This document shows positions 1 to 9,338 of a stretch of 64,000 nucleotides of DNA, in pieces. Positions within the stretch are counted from its first letter, which is position 1. Each line of letters begins with the position of its first letter. Both the position numbers and the translations under genes were made by a program. The notes under the pieces are model-generated. The model had not been told where the DNA came from, searched no databases, and saw only the letters and a program-made list of their open reading frames with translations. This DNA comes from an uncultured Prevotellaceae bacterium (GTDB taxonomy: Bacteria > Bacteroidota > Bacteroidia > Bacteroidales > Bacteroidaceae), in assembly GCA_947304115.1 (NCBI GenBank), contig CAMZAE010000007.1, positions 1 to 64,000 of the forward strand, in the 5' to 3' direction.

Positions 1-63
1 ATACAGCCTTTATTTCCATTCCTTTTCTCGTTATGACGTTATGACGCCCCTAATCTTTAATCC

Positions 64-1176
64 CTAATCCATTCCCGCCAGCTTAATCACCTCCTCGGCA
101 ATGATGCGTGCCGAGTCGCGCAAAGCCATCGCAGCGGCATTCTCGCCCAGTTCGTGGAGTTTTTCTGTGTCAACAACCGTCTCCAAGGCAAGCGAGATAA
201 GTTGTTCCGGAGCCTCTGCATCACGCATGAGCAATGCCGCCTGACGATTGACGAGAGCCATAGCATTGTGTGTCTGATGGTCCTCTGCCACATTGGGGCT
301 GGGCACCAGAATACTGGGCTTTCCCAACAAACAAAGTTCGCTGATGCTGCCTGCTCCTGCACGGCTGATGACAAGGTCGGCAAGGCGATAAGCCTGGTCC
401 ATGCGGCTGATGAAGTCTGTGACAACGAGGTTGGAGGGCTTGCCCTTTACGTCGAGCGTCTGCTCTATCTCCTTTTTATAATAGCTTCCTGTCTGCCAGA
501 TGAACTGCACGGACGAAGCAGCAATGCGTGAGAGGCTCCTGATGACGCTCTCATTGATTGTCCTTGCTCCAAGACTTCCTCCGACGATAAGGACGGTGGG
601 CTTTGAAGCACTCAGGCCAAAGGCGGCAGCACATTCCTCTCGTGTCAGAGTATCGTTGAGCAAGCTCTGTCGTACCGGATTGCCTGTGAGCAGAATGCGG
701 TCCTTGGGGAAGAAGCGTTCCATGCCTTCGTAGGCCACACATATCTTACGTGCCTTCTTTGCCAGCGTCTTATTGGTCAGGCCGGCAAAGCTGTTCTGCT
801 CTTGAATAAGGCAGGGGATACCTAACTCGTATGCCGCGTTGAGAGTCGCCGAGCTTGCATAACCGCCAACGCCCACTGCGACATGAGGCTTGAAGTCGCG
901 CAACGTCTGCTTCACCATACGCTTGCTACGCAGAAAGTCTATCAGGACACCTATGTTGCCTAACTTCCACAGGGGACGGAGCAAACCGCGCACAGGCAGT
1001 CCTACGATTTCGTATCCTGCAGCAGGCACACGTTGCATCTCCATCCTGCCCTCTGCACCGACGAAGAGAATCTTTACATTGGGATCAGCTTCGCGCAACG
1101 CATTAGCAATACTCACAGCAGGGAAAATATGCCCTCCCGTGCCGCCACCGCTTATTATGACTCTTAGATTATCCAT
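64..1176 (-). CDS. murG: MurG, lipid II-forming GlcNAc transferase
   Basis: Transfers GlcNAc from UDP-GlcNAc to undecaprenyl-pyrophosphoryl-MurNAc-pentapeptide (lipid I), giving lipid II on the inner face of the cytoplasmic membrane. The N-terminal glycine-rich loop GGGTGGHIFPA, the GVGGYAS segment and the C-terminal donor-site motif SRAGAGSISEL are all present. At 370 aa it has the normal family length and looks intact. It is the last gene of the dcw cluster inside the window, about 50 nt after ftsW. That gap and the 63 nt below its stop hold heptamer-type TAATCCC/TAATCCT repeats. The cluster probably continues past the window edge (murC/ftsQ are usual in this phylum), which cannot be seen here. 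Confidence 0.97.
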   Translation of the reverse strand: MDNLRVIISGGGTGGHIFPAVSIANALREADPNVKILFVGAEGRMEMQRVPAAGYEIVGLPVRGLLRPLWKLGNIGVLIDFLRSKRMVKQTLRDFKPHVAVGVGGYASSATLNAAYELGIPCLIQEQNSFAGLTNKTLAKKARKICVAYEGMERFFPKDRILLTGNPVRQSLLNDTLTREECAAAFGLSASKPTVLIVGGSLGARTINESVIRSLSRIAASSVQFIWQTGSYYKKEIEQTLDVKGKPSNLVVTDFISRMDQAYRLADLVISRAGAGSISELCLLGKPSILVPSPNVAEDHQTHNAMALVNRQAALLMRDAEAPEQLISLALETVVDTEKLHELGENAAAMALRDSARIIAEEVIKLAGMD

Positions 1177-1181
1177 AACCT

Positions 1182-1234
1182 TAATAATTCCTTAATCCCT
1201 AATCTTTAATCCTTAATCCCTAATCCCTAATCCT
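1182..1234. repeat. Degenerate TAATCCC/TAATCCT heptamer array
   Basis: About seven near-identical 7-mers fill the murG-ftsW gap and run over the ftsW stop. Similar arrays appear at about 46-70, 8821-8845, 9317-9350, 25206-25232 and, inverted, 43076-43111. No function is evident. Confidence 0.8.
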
Positions 1235-2432
1235 TCACATACTCCGGCTTTCGCCTTGCCGTATGGCTCACACTCAGTATCATGCCTATGTAGGTGCTGG
1301 TGATAAAGAGACTTGTACCGCCTCGGCTAACCAGTGGCAAGGGCTGTCCAGTCACAGGGAATGCTCCCACGGCCACTGCCATGTTCATCATGGCCTGAAC
1401 CACAATCATCAGCGCCAGCCCCATCACCAAATAAGACGGGAAGAGAGCCTTGCATTTCTGCGCGATGCGCAAAGAGCGATACATCAGCATGAGATAGAGC
1501 GCCAGCACAGCAACCGCTCCGATAATGCCGAGTTCTTCTATGATAATGGCATAGATGAAGTCGGAGAAAGCCTGTGGGATGAAGTCTCGCTGACGACTAT
1601 TGCCAGGACCTCGGCCGATGATGTTGCTCGTGGCTATTGCTACCTTGGCGTATGCCTTCTGCGGATTCTCCTGCGGCTTGTAGTCCTTGGGGTTGGCGGG
1701 ACGTTCCTGTTTGTCTGTAATGCGATGCACCCACGTCGGGACACGGTGCAGCGGGCCTTTGGACATGCTCCACTCCGTCAGTGTCTTTTCCGGGATGGCA
1801 TGAGCCACGCCGAATACCGTTCCTATGCCACCCAAGCCCAAACAGAGTGCGCCAATGAGTATTTCCTTGCGTATCTGTGCATAGAAGCAGATGCCGAACA
1901 GCGCTAATGCAATGATGAACGCGGTTGATGCATTCTCTGTAAAGATGAGGAGTATTGTGATAAAGGACGTTAGTGCCACTATCTTGAAGGCTGTCGGACT
2001 TGCTCCCTTCTCATCGCGCAGCGAAGAGAGAATGAAACAACTGAAGCCAACAAGACTCAGCTTGGCAATCTCACTGGGCTGGAAACGTATGAAGCCTATC
2101 TGTATCCAGCGGCCGGCATCGTTTGTCTTCTGACCGATGGCAAGCACGGCAATAAGCAGCAGAAGCGACACAAACATGCCTATCGTGCAGAACAGCTTGA
2201 AATAGTTGCACGGGATGAAATGCACAAGCCAAGCAATGAAGATGCCCATCAGCACGAAAGAGCCGTGCTGCATGATCGGGTCCCAATACGCACCGCTGCC
2301 AAACGTCATGCGCGAACTGGCACTATAGACCTCAATCAACGAGATGGCACAGAGGATGAGGAATACTGCCCATACGCCCAAATCGCCATGTATCAGGGTT
2401 TTGTCCTTTAACTTATTTAGTTTCATTGTCAT
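1227..2432 (-). CDS. ftsW: FtsW, SEDS peptidoglycan polymerase of the divisome
   Basis: SEDS-family glycosyltransferase that polymerises lipid II at the septum together with its class B PBP (FtsI, encoded in the same cluster). The 401-aa protein has about ten hydrophobic segments. Family signatures seen are GRWIQIGFIRFQPSE in the middle and QPLPLVSRGGTS near the C terminus; the large extracellular loop lies between them. Initiation may be at the first ATG or two codons later (MTMKLNK). It sits between murD and murG on the same strand with about 30 and 50 nt gaps. FtsW rather than RodA is chosen from the dcw context. Confidence 0.95.
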   Translation of the reverse strand: MTMKLNKLKDKTLIHGDLGVWAVFLILCAISLIEVYSASSRMTFGSGAYWDPIMQHGSFVLMGIFIAWLVHFIPCNYFKLFCTIGMFVSLLLLIAVLAIGQKTNDAGRWIQIGFIRFQPSEIAKLSLVGFSCFILSSLRDEKGASPTAFKIVALTSFITILLIFTENASTAFIIALALFGICFYAQIRKEILIGALCLGLGGIGTVFGVAHAIPEKTLTEWSMSKGPLHRVPTWVHRITDKQERPANPKDYKPQENPQKAYAKVAIATSNIIGRGPGNSRQRDFIPQAFSDFIYAIIIEELGIIGAVAVLALYLMLMYRSLRIAQKCKALFPSYLVMGLALMIVVQAMMNMAVAVGAFPVTGQPLPLVSRGGTSLFITSTYIGMILSVSHTARRKPEYVKD

Positions 2433-2463
2433 TGTCTTGTCTTTTATAGGATTGCCTATGAGT

Positions 2464-3798
2464 CTATAGGTTTCTCACTTGCTGACAGAACTGTTCGCCT
2501 CTGTCCTCCATATTCTTGAAGAGGTCGAAGCTGGCACAGCAGGGACTCAGCAGGACGGTATCGCCTGGCTTTGCCATGCGGTTGCACGCCTCCACACAAT
2601 CCTTCATGTTGTGGGTGTCAGCTACAGGAATGCCCATTCCATCGAAGAAATCGTGAAGCTTGCTGTTGTCTGCGCCAAGATAGACGAGGCCTTTGCACTT
2701 CTTCTGCACCAGTTCTTTGATGGCGTTGTAGTCATTGCCCTTGTCCTTTCCGCCAATGATGAGGATGGTGGGCGTGGTCATGCTCTCAAGGGCATACCAG
2801 CAGGCATCGACATTGGTGGCCTTCGAGTCGTTGATATACTGCACACCGCCCACGCGCGCCACCTTCTGCAGGCGGTGCTCCACGCCCTCGAAGTCGCTCA
2901 GGCTCTGACGCAGCGAGGCATCGTCGATACCGCTGATGTGGGCTGCAATGCCTGCCGCCAAACTGTTGTACATATTGTGTTTGCCTCGAAGACTCAGACT
3001 TTCCTGCTCCATGTTGAAGGGCGTGGGATACTCGATGACATACTGTCCGTCGGCAATGTAGCCTATCATGCCTTCTTTCTTGATGATGCTGAAGGGACAC
3101 ATCTTGGCCTTGATGCCATACTTCTTCAGTTCGGCTGCAATGATGGGGTCCTCATTCCAGTAGATAAAAGCGTCGTCCTCAGTCTGGTTCTGAACGATGC
3201 GCATCTTTGAATCGGTATATTTCTGCATCGAGTTCTCATAGCGGTCCAAGTGGTCGGGCGTAATGTTGAGCAGGATGGCAATGTTGGCACGGAATTCATA
3301 CATGTTGTCGAGCTGGAAGCTGCTCAGTTCGATGATGTAGTAGTCGTAGGTTGCGCCCTCGGCTATCTGGAGAGCCAGGCTGCGGCCGATGTTTCCTGCC
3401 AGGCCTGCATTGTAGCCTGCCTTGCGGAAAATGTGGTAGATAAGGCTCGTGGTTGTCGTCTTGCCGTTGGAGCCAGTGATGCAAATCATCTTGGCATCGG
3501 TGTAGCGTCCGGCAAACTCTATCTCGCTGATGATGGGAATGCCCGCATCTCTGACCTTCTGCACCATTGGTGCATCGTCGGGGATACCCGGACTCTTCAC
3601 AACCTCGCGGGCATTGAGGATGAGTTCTTCCGTATGCTTTCCCTCTTCCCAAGGCACGTCATACTCGCGGAGCACCTGCTTGTAGTTCTCCTTTATCCTG
3701 CCCATGTCACTGACGAAGACATCGAATCCCTTCACCTTTGCCAGCGCTGCGGCTCCCACGCCGCTCTCGGCGGCTCCTAATATCACTATTCTTTTCAT
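2464..3798 (-). CDS. murD: MurD, UDP-MurNAc-L-Ala:D-Glu ligase
   Basis: ATP-dependent cytoplasmic ligase that adds D-glutamate to UDP-MurNAc-L-alanine. The three Mur-ligase domains are recognisable: an N-terminal Rossmann-like domain (VILGAAESGVGAA), a central ATPase domain with P-loop ITGSNGKTTTT, and a C-terminal domain with NDSKATN. Length of 444 aa is normal. The start lies 1 nt after the mraY stop, indicating tight coupling within the dcw operon. Confidence 0.96.
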   Translation of the reverse strand: MKRIVILGAAESGVGAAALAKVKGFDVFVSDMGRIKENYKQVLREYDVPWEEGKHTEELILNAREVVKSPGIPDDAPMVQKVRDAGIPIISEIEFAGRYTDAKMICITGSNGKTTTTSLIYHIFRKAGYNAGLAGNIGRSLALQIAEGATYDYYIIELSSFQLDNMYEFRANIAILLNITPDHLDRYENSMQKYTDSKMRIVQNQTEDDAFIYWNEDPIIAAELKKYGIKAKMCPFSIIKKEGMIGYIADGQYVIEYPTPFNMEQESLSLRGKHNMYNSLAAGIAAHISGIDDASLRQSLSDFEGVEHRLQKVARVGGVQYINDSKATNVDACWYALESMTTPTILIIGGKDKGNDYNAIKELVQKKCKGLVYLGADNSKLHDFFDGMGIPVADTHNMKDCVEACNRMAKPGDTVLLSPCCASFDLFKNMEDRGEQFCQQVRNL

Positions 3799-3799
3799 C

Positions 3800-5065
3800 T
3801 TATCTTATCTTCAATGTTACGATGGCGAGGGCCGCCATGATAATGGTAACAATCCAGAAGCGGACGGTTATCTTAGACTCCAGCCAGCAGCCCTTGGGCC
3901 AGTTGATGAGCACCTTGAAGTCGGAGGGCAGTTGCCCTGGCTTGACGCGGAAGGTGTCGTGCAGCGGTGCACGTTTGACAACGCGCCACTTCTGTCCGCG
4001 CTTGTTGCCCATCTTGGCATAGTTGGTCTGCAGCAGCACGCTCAGGCTCTCCATGAAGAAGACGAAGCAAAGCAGTGGCAGGAGCAGTTCCTTGTGTATG
4101 ATTATGGCTGTCACGCCGATGATGCCGCCGATGGCAAGGCTGCCAGTGTCGCCCATGAATACCTGCGCTGGATAGGCATTGTACCAGAGGAAGCCGATGA
4201 GTGCGCCCACAAAAGCGCAGATGAAGATGACGAGTTCCTCGGAGCCTGGGATATACATTATATTAAGGTAGGCTGCCATGTGTATGTGGCTGCTGACGTA
4301 TGCCAATATGCCGAGGGCAATGCACATGATGGCGGCATTGCCTGCGCACAAACCGTCCATTCCATCGTTCAAATTCGAACCGTTGCTGACCGCCATCACA
4401 ATGAAGGTGGTGACGAAAACGAAGAATATCCAGCCTGCCGCCGTCCTGTACTTTCCCAGGAAGCGGAATATGTCGGCATAGTTGAGGTTGTTGTTCTTGA
4501 CAAAAGGAATGGTGGTAATGGTGCTCTTGACTTCTTCGCTGCGATGCGTCACGACTTGCTCAGTGCCTTGTCTTTCGTCCTGAATGTTCTCACAGATAAC
4601 GGCATCGGGACTCAGCCAGAGTGTCAGGCCAACGACCAAGCCAAGAACAGCTTGTCCGATGAGCTTGTAAATGGGGCGCAGACCGTCTTTCGTGACCTTC
4701 ATCTTGATGTAGTCGTCGGCAAAGCCCAGTGCGCCGAGCCACAGCGTGGTGAAGAGCATGAGGAGCATGTAGATGTTGCGAAGTCGTCCGAGCAACAGGC
4801 AGGGAATGAGGGTTGCTACAATAATGATGATGCCGCCCATCGTAGGCACACCTTTCTTGTCCACGCCATAGGGATCGATACTGGCGTCGCGCTGTGACTC
4901 GCTGCCGTTGTGCGTCTTCATCCACTTGACGAAGTACTGGCCGAACCACATGGAGATGAGCAGGCCCAGCACCAGCGTGAGCACCGCACGGAAAGAGATG
5001 TAGTGCCACAGATTGGCACCCGAAACTCCGAATTGGCCTAAGTATCTGAACAGGTAATATAGCAT
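3800..5065 (-). CDS. mraY: MraY, phospho-MurNAc-pentapeptide transferase
   Basis: Integral membrane enzyme that moves phospho-MurNAc-pentapeptide from UDP to undecaprenyl phosphate, forming lipid I. Seen in the sequence: KKGVPTMGGI near the N terminus, FADDYIK (the Asp pair), NLNDGMDGL and FMGDTGSLAIGG, on a polytopic scaffold. Length 421 aa is typical for Bacteroidota, whose MraY carries a longer loop after the Asp pair. murD follows with almost no gap; murE precedes with a 157-nt gap that contains a 22-bp minisatellite. Confidence 0.96.
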   Translation of the reverse strand: MLYYLFRYLGQFGVSGANLWHYISFRAVLTLVLGLLISMWFGQYFVKWMKTHNGSESQRDASIDPYGVDKKGVPTMGGIIIIVATLIPCLLLGRLRNIYMLLMLFTTLWLGALGFADDYIKMKVTKDGLRPIYKLIGQAVLGLVVGLTLWLSPDAVICENIQDERQGTEQVVTHRSEEVKSTITTIPFVKNNNLNYADIFRFLGKYRTAAGWIFFVFVTTFIVMAVSNGSNLNDGMDGLCAGNAAIMCIALGILAYVSSHIHMAAYLNIMYIPGSEELVIFICAFVGALIGFLWYNAYPAQVFMGDTGSLAIGGIIGVTAIIIHKELLLPLLCFVFFMESLSVLLQTNYAKMGNKRGQKWRVVKRAPLHDTFRVKPGQLPSDFKVLINWPKGCWLESKITVRFWIVTIIMAALAIVTLKIR

Positions 5066-5121
5066 GTCTTTTTGATGACTTTTGTTGTTTTATTTTGTTC
5101 TCTTTTCCTTGTCTAAAATCC

Positions 5122-5203
5122 CCGCGTGCGGCGTTTGCAATCTCCGCGTGCGGCGTTGGGCATTTCCGCGTGGGGCGTTGGGCATTTCCGCAGGCGGCGT
5201 TTT
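5122..5203. repeat. 22-bp minisatellite array 1
   Basis: Three full 22-bp units plus a partial one, each built on CCGCGTGCGGCGTTGG followed by an AT-richer tail, lie head to tail in the murE-mraY gap. The same unit and period recur at 14630, 19034 and 53859. Confidence 0.85.
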
Positions 5204-5222
5204 CGAGTCCCCTCAGAGGGGG

Positions 5223-6674
5223 TTAAATTCCGAATGCTTCGCGTATCACTTCATGGTCGTCAAAGTGATGTTTCACGCCTTTGACAATCTGGTAATCTTC
5301 ATGCCCCTTGCCGGCCACAAGGATGACATCGCCCGGCTGCGCCATTGTGCAGGCGGTGCGGATGGCTTCCCTGCGGTCCACTATGCTGATGACGTTTCGC
5401 CTCTGGGCACTGTCGAGACCTGCCAGCATGTCGTTGATGATGTCCTGCGGCTCTTCATTTCTGGGATTGTCACTCGTAATGATGACGCGGTCGCTGTGCT
5501 TCACGGCCTCCTGTGCCATCAAGGGGCGCTTCCCCTTGTCGCGGTTGCCGCCTGCTCCGCAAACCGTCCAGCATTGGCCTTTGCCTTGCAGGACCTCGTT
5601 GATTGTCGTGAGGACATTGACCAGGGCATCGGGCGTGTGGGCGTAATCGACGATGGCCGTGACGCCTTCCTTCGAGCGGATGGCCTCAAAACGGCCGTTG
5701 ACGGGCTTCTGCGCACTGAGCAGGACGAGTGCCTGCTGCGGCTCGACACCCAGCATGACCGTTGCGCCATAGACGGCAAGCAGGTTGCTGACGTTGAAAC
5801 GCCCCACGAACTGCACGCTCACCTCCCGTCCGTCAATCTCCAGGTCCATGCCCTCGAAGCTCTCCTCCATGATGCGGGCCTTGAAGTCGGCCGCAGAGTG
5901 GAGGGAATAGGTCTTGACCTTCGCCTTGCAGTTCTGCACCATGACCATGCCGTTGCGGTCGTCGGCATTGACGATGGCGAAAGCGTCTGCCGGAAGAGCA
6001 TCGAAGAAGCCCTTCTTGGCGTCGCGGTAGTTCTCGAAGGTGCCGTGGTAGTCCAGGTGGTCGCGCGTGAGGTTGGTAAAGATGCCGCCACTGAATACCA
6101 GGCCGCCTATACGCTTCTGGCTGACGCTGTGGCTGCTGACCTCCATGAAGGCGTAAGCACAGCCTTCGTCCGCCATCTGCCCAAGCAGACGGTTCAGGGT
6201 GATGGGATCAGGCGTTGTGCATTCAGTGGGAACAGGCTCGCCGTCGATGTAGTTGCAGACGGTGCTGACGAGGCCGCACTTGTATCCGAGCTGGCGGAAG
6301 ATGCTATAGAGCACGGTGGCGATGGTCGTCTTGCCATTGGTGCCTGTCACACCGATAAGGTGCATCCGCTTGGTAGGCTCGCCGAAGAAGTGTGTTGCCA
6401 AGACACCCACAACGTCCTCTGTGTTGGGATAGACAAGATAGGTGACATCTTCTGCAATCGTTTCGGGCATCTGCTCGCACACCACGACACGGGCGCCAAG
6501 CTCTATGGCTTTGCCTATGAACGTATGCCCGTCCACCTGAGTGCCACGCATTGCGACAAAGGCTGCGTCCTTTTGGATGCGGCGGCTGTCTATTTCTATG
6601 CCTGTTACTTCTCTGTCGATGCTGCCCACCACCTTTTGCGGCTTGCAGTCTTGTATGAGTTGCTGAAGGTTCAT
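5223..6674 (-). CDS. murE: MurE, UDP-MurNAc-tripeptide synthetase (probably meso-DAP adding)
   Basis: Cytoplasmic Mur ligase that adds the third residue of the stem peptide. The P-loop is [14 protein letters not shown] and the C-terminal domain carries DNPRNEEP. In this family DNPR marks meso-diaminopimelate specificity as opposed to L-lysine, consistent with a Gram-negative wall. Length 483 aa is normal. It lies between ftsI (30 nt upstream) and mraY. MurF is not between murE and mraY; in this phylum it often lies elsewhere. Confidence 0.96.
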   Translation of the reverse strand: MNLQQLIQDCKPQKVVGSIDREVTGIEIDSRRIQKDAAFVAMRGTQVDGHTFIGKAIELGARVVVCEQMPETIAEDVTYLVYPNTEDVVGVLATHFFGEPTKRMHLIGVTGTNGKTTIATVLYSIFRQLGYKCGLVSTVCNYIDGEPVPTECTTPDPITLNRLLGQMADEGCAYAFMEVSSHSVSQKRIGGLVFSGGIFTNLTRDHLDYHGTFENYRDAKKGFFDALPADAFAIVNADDRNGMVMVQNCKAKVKTYSLHSAADFKARIMEESFEGMDLEIDGREVSVQFVGRFNVSNLLAVYGATVMLGVEPQQALVLLSAQKPVNGRFEAIRSKEGVTAIVDYAHTPDALVNVLTTINEVLQGKGQCWTVCGAGGNRDKGKRPLMAQEAVKHSDRVIITSDNPRNEEPQDIINDMLAGLDSAQRRNVISIVDRREAIRTACTMAQPGDVILVAGKGHEDYQIVKGVKHHFDDHEVIREAFGI

Positions 6675-6704
6675 GGTCTTTATTTTATATAGGTCGTATA
6701 GGTC

Positions 6705-8822
6705 TTATTTTCGCTTCGGTGCTGCTGTCAGTGTTATGGTCTTCCCTTTTATGGCAGGGGAGCCTGGGGCAATGTCCTGTTTGGCAATCTGTCCGCAACC
6801 GTTGATGCGGACACGAAGGCCTCGCTGTTGCAGTGCATAGACTGCATCCTTTACGCCCATGCCTGTCACATCCGGCACCTTGTTTAAGGAAACCGTGTCT
6901 GCCTCTGTCAGGCTGAGTTGATTCTTTGCTATGCCCATGCCCTCGACGATGGCTTTGGCTTTTTCCATGCTGCCCTTTGTCGCCTCGGGAACAAAGACGG
7001 AGTTCGTGTCGGCGGCTGCAACGGCATTGCGCACAGAGTCGCGCGACATGATATATTGTGATATCTCGCTGAAGACAGGGCCGCATTGCCCACCGCCCGA
7101 AGCTGGCAGCCCCTGCTTCCTGATGCAGACGATACAACTGTATTTGGGATCGTCGCTGGGGAAGTAGCCGCAGAAGCTGACCATGTACTTGCGGCCGGCA
7201 TAGGAGCCGTTCTCGCTGAACTGTGCTGTTCCTGTCTTGCCGCTCACCTTAAAGAGTTTGCCGCCATTGCCAGCTTTCCTGCCGAGGCCGCCGCTGACAA
7301 CATGCTCCAAGCAGTACTGGATATCGCGAAGCGTGGAGGGTTTGCAGATGCGCTCCTTGATGACTTCTGTCGGGAACTCGCGCACCACCATACCGTCCTT
7401 AAGCTCTGCCTTCACAAAGCGCGGCTTCACCATCTTGCCGCCGTTGGCAATGGCGTTGTAGAACGTAAGGGTGCTGATGGGCGGAAGCATTGTGACGTAA
7501 CCGATGCTCATCCAGGGCAGGTCGGTCTTGCTCCAGTAGCGCTCCTTGCTGAGGGGATGCGGAATGCGGGGAGTGGGTGCATTGTGGAAGGGGAGGTCGA
7601 GAGGAATGCCCACACCCTCGCGAGCCAAACCATCGACATAGGCGGCAGGATTGCTACTGTATGCCTCATCAATAATCTTGCTTACCCCAATGTTGCTACT
7701 CTGCCCCAGGATGTCCTCCACCTTGAGCACACCATAGCCGCCACGATGCCAGTTATGATCCTTCATGTTCCGGCCATGCATATTGACGATGCCTGGAGCA
7801 CAATCCACCGCCTTGTCCAAAGTGATCTTCCCGTCCTCAAGTGCTACCATAATACTGCCGGTCTTGAAGGTGGAGCCGGGTTCCCAAAGGTCATAGATGG
7901 CATGGTTATCCATCTCGTAGTACTCACCGTCCTGAGCACGGGAGAGATTGACGATGGCCTTCACGTCGCCCGTCTTGACTTCCATGACAACGGCAACGCC
8001 CACCTCGCCGTTGACGGTTTCCTCCTTCAGCTTGCGGCGAAGGGTGCGGTCGGCAAAGTCCTGTATGTTGATGTCGATGGTGGTGAGCAGGTCATGCCCG
8101 TTCTCTGCCTGAGCGTCAACGACGGGGACCCTTCTGTTGCGCACCGTAATGAAGTGCTTCGAACCCGGCTTGCCGCGCAGGATGCTGTCGAAGCTCAACT
8201 CCAGTCCGCACTTGGCTTGGCTGCTCGTGTCGTTGTAAAGTTCGCCAATGGTGCGGCTGGCCAGTCCGCCGTATGGCTTGAGGCGCAGCAGCATCTCGTC
8301 TGCATGGAAGCCGCTGCGGTACATGCTCTCCCTGAGGAATGGCAACTCCTTACAAGCCCTGTATTGAACGTAGCTGGCCAGCTTCGGGTAGATGCGCCAG
8401 GAGTATTTGCCACGAGCCTTGCCCTGAAGCAGACGCTCGCGGAACCACCTTGCGTCGCGGTCGGGGAAGATTTGTGCCAGTCCGTCAACGATGCTGTCTA
8501 ACTTCTGGACGAATGTCGTGTCGCGGAACTCGCGTGTCTTCCTCTCAATGCTCGAATCAGGATCATGCACGGCAAAGTCCATGTAGAGTGCGTACTTGGG
8601 CACGGTGCCGGAGAGCACCTGGCGGTCACACGAAAGGATGTTGCCACGGTTGGCCGGTATCTTGGCCGTCTTGCTGTTGCGCCCCACCTCCTTCCAGTAG
8701 TCGCTCTCTGGCGGCAGCATCGTGTAGAGTGCTCTGCCCAGGATATACACCCCTGTCAGAAACATCAGCACAAAGATGACGATGTACCGCCTTGGACCCT
8801 TATCTTTATTGTTAGCTTGCAT
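6705..8822 (-). CDS. ftsI: FtsI/PBP3-type class B penicillin-binding protein with PASTA domain
   Basis: Septal transpeptidase that cross-links peptidoglycan in partnership with FtsW. One N-terminal membrane anchor (residues about 12-35) is followed by the PBP dimerisation domain and the transpeptidase domain. Active-site motifs are S317-TFK (EPGSTFK), SSN (GQSSNIG) and KTG (SGKTGTAQ). A C-terminal PASTA domain begins near KVPDVTGMGVKDAVYAL. The 705-aa length fits Bacteroidota FtsI with PASTA. The upstream FtsL-like gene ends 12 nt before its start. Confidence 0.95.
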   Translation of the reverse strand: MQANNKDKGPRRYIVIFVLMFLTGVYILGRALYTMLPPESDYWKEVGRNSKTAKIPANRGNILSCDRQVLSGTVPKYALYMDFAVHDPDSSIERKTREFRDTTFVQKLDSIVDGLAQIFPDRDARWFRERLLQGKARGKYSWRIYPKLASYVQYRACKELPFLRESMYRSGFHADEMLLRLKPYGGLASRTIGELYNDTSSQAKCGLELSFDSILRGKPGSKHFITVRNRRVPVVDAQAENGHDLLTTIDINIQDFADRTLRRKLKEETVNGEVGVAVVMEVKTGDVKAIVNLSRAQDGEYYEMDNHAIYDLWEPGSTFKTGSIMVALEDGKITLDKAVDCAPGIVNMHGRNMKDHNWHRGGYGVLKVEDILGQSSNIGVSKIIDEAYSSNPAAYVDGLAREGVGIPLDLPFHNAPTPRIPHPLSKERYWSKTDLPWMSIGYVTMLPPISTLTFYNAIANGGKMVKPRFVKAELKDGMVVREFPTEVIKERICKPSTLRDIQYCLEHVVSGGLGRKAGNGGKLFKVSGKTGTAQFSENGSYAGRKYMVSFCGYFPSDDPKYSCIVCIRKQGLPASGGGQCGPVFSEISQYIMSRDSVRNAVAAADTNSVFVPEATKGSMEKAKAIVEGMGIAKNQLSLTEADTVSLNKVPDVTGMGVKDAVYALQQRGLRVRINGCGQIAKQDIAPGSPAIKGKTITLTAAPKRK

Positions 8823-8834
8823 AATCTCTAATCC

Positions 8835-9311
8835 TTAATCCTTCACATTTATTGTGAACGGCGCAACCTTGCTGGGTGTCAATGTGCTGTCGCCTTGTTC
8901 ACGGAGCTTCTGCTCGAGCTGGCTCTGGCGGCAGAGTTGTGTGAGTTCGCTGACGCGGGTGATGCAGCGGTAGCGCCAGTCCTTGAGTTCTGCCTCAAGC
9001 TCCGTCTCCTTCATCATCTCCACCTGTGCCTGATAGCCGTTGGTGATGTAGAGAAAGATGCCGGCCAGGACAAGCAGCACCATCTTCCACTGGCTGAGAA
9101 ACCAGCGAGGGGCAGCATCCAGCATCTGTCGTATGCCGGCAGCCGTCATTTCGTCGGTCTCGTCTTCGTCGCCAACGAGCGAGCGCATCAGCTTCTCCTT
9201 GTCGCTGACAGGCTCTACAGGCTCTGAGGTCTCAAGGCTCTCTGAAAACTCTGGGGTTTCCGAGAGCACCTCCTGCTGTTCCTCCAGATTGTCTAATTCT
9301 ATCTCAGCCAT
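8835..9311 (-). CDS. FtsL-like divisome protein
   Basis: 158-aa bitopic protein with an acidic, Glu-rich cytoplasmic N terminus (about 1-70), one membrane helix (WKMVLLVLAGIFLYITNGY, about 76-94) and a periplasmic segment with coiled-coil character (MKETELEAELKDW onward). This layout and its position between rsmH and ftsI match the FtsL-like proteins of Bacteroidota dcw clusters, which are very divergent from E. coli FtsL. Assignment rests on position and topology rather than on sequence identity. Heptamer TAATCCC repeats occupy the gaps on both sides. Confidence 0.8.
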   Translation of the reverse strand: MAEIELDNLEEQQEVLSETPEFSESLETSEPVEPVSDKEKLMRSLVGDEDETDEMTAAGIRQMLDAAPRWFLSQWKMVLLVLAGIFLYITNGYQAQVEMMKETELEAELKDWRYRCITRVSELTQLCRQSQLEQKLREQGDSTLTPSKVAPFTINVKD

Positions 9312-9338
9312 ATCATTTTAATCCCTAATCCTTAATCC

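Noticed and set aside
3704-4897. Long plus-strand ORF (397 aa) opposite mraY
   Set aside because: Shadow of mraY. Its His/Asp/Ala-rich composition is that of an antisense frame, and the gene below it is certain.
5122-5203. CRISPR array
   Set aside because: The 22-bp units are directly adjacent with no spacers, and no cas genes are present. No CRISPR array was seen anywhere in the window.
3800-6674. Missing murF as a deletion
   Set aside because: murF is often outside the dcw cluster in this phylum, so its absence between murE and mraY is not notable.
5082-6692. 536-aa plus-strand ORF opposite murE
   Set aside because: Antisense frame of a certain gene, with no recognisable domain.
7086-8501. 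471-aa plus-strand ORF opposite ftsI
   Set aside because: Antisense frame of a well-supported PBP gene.
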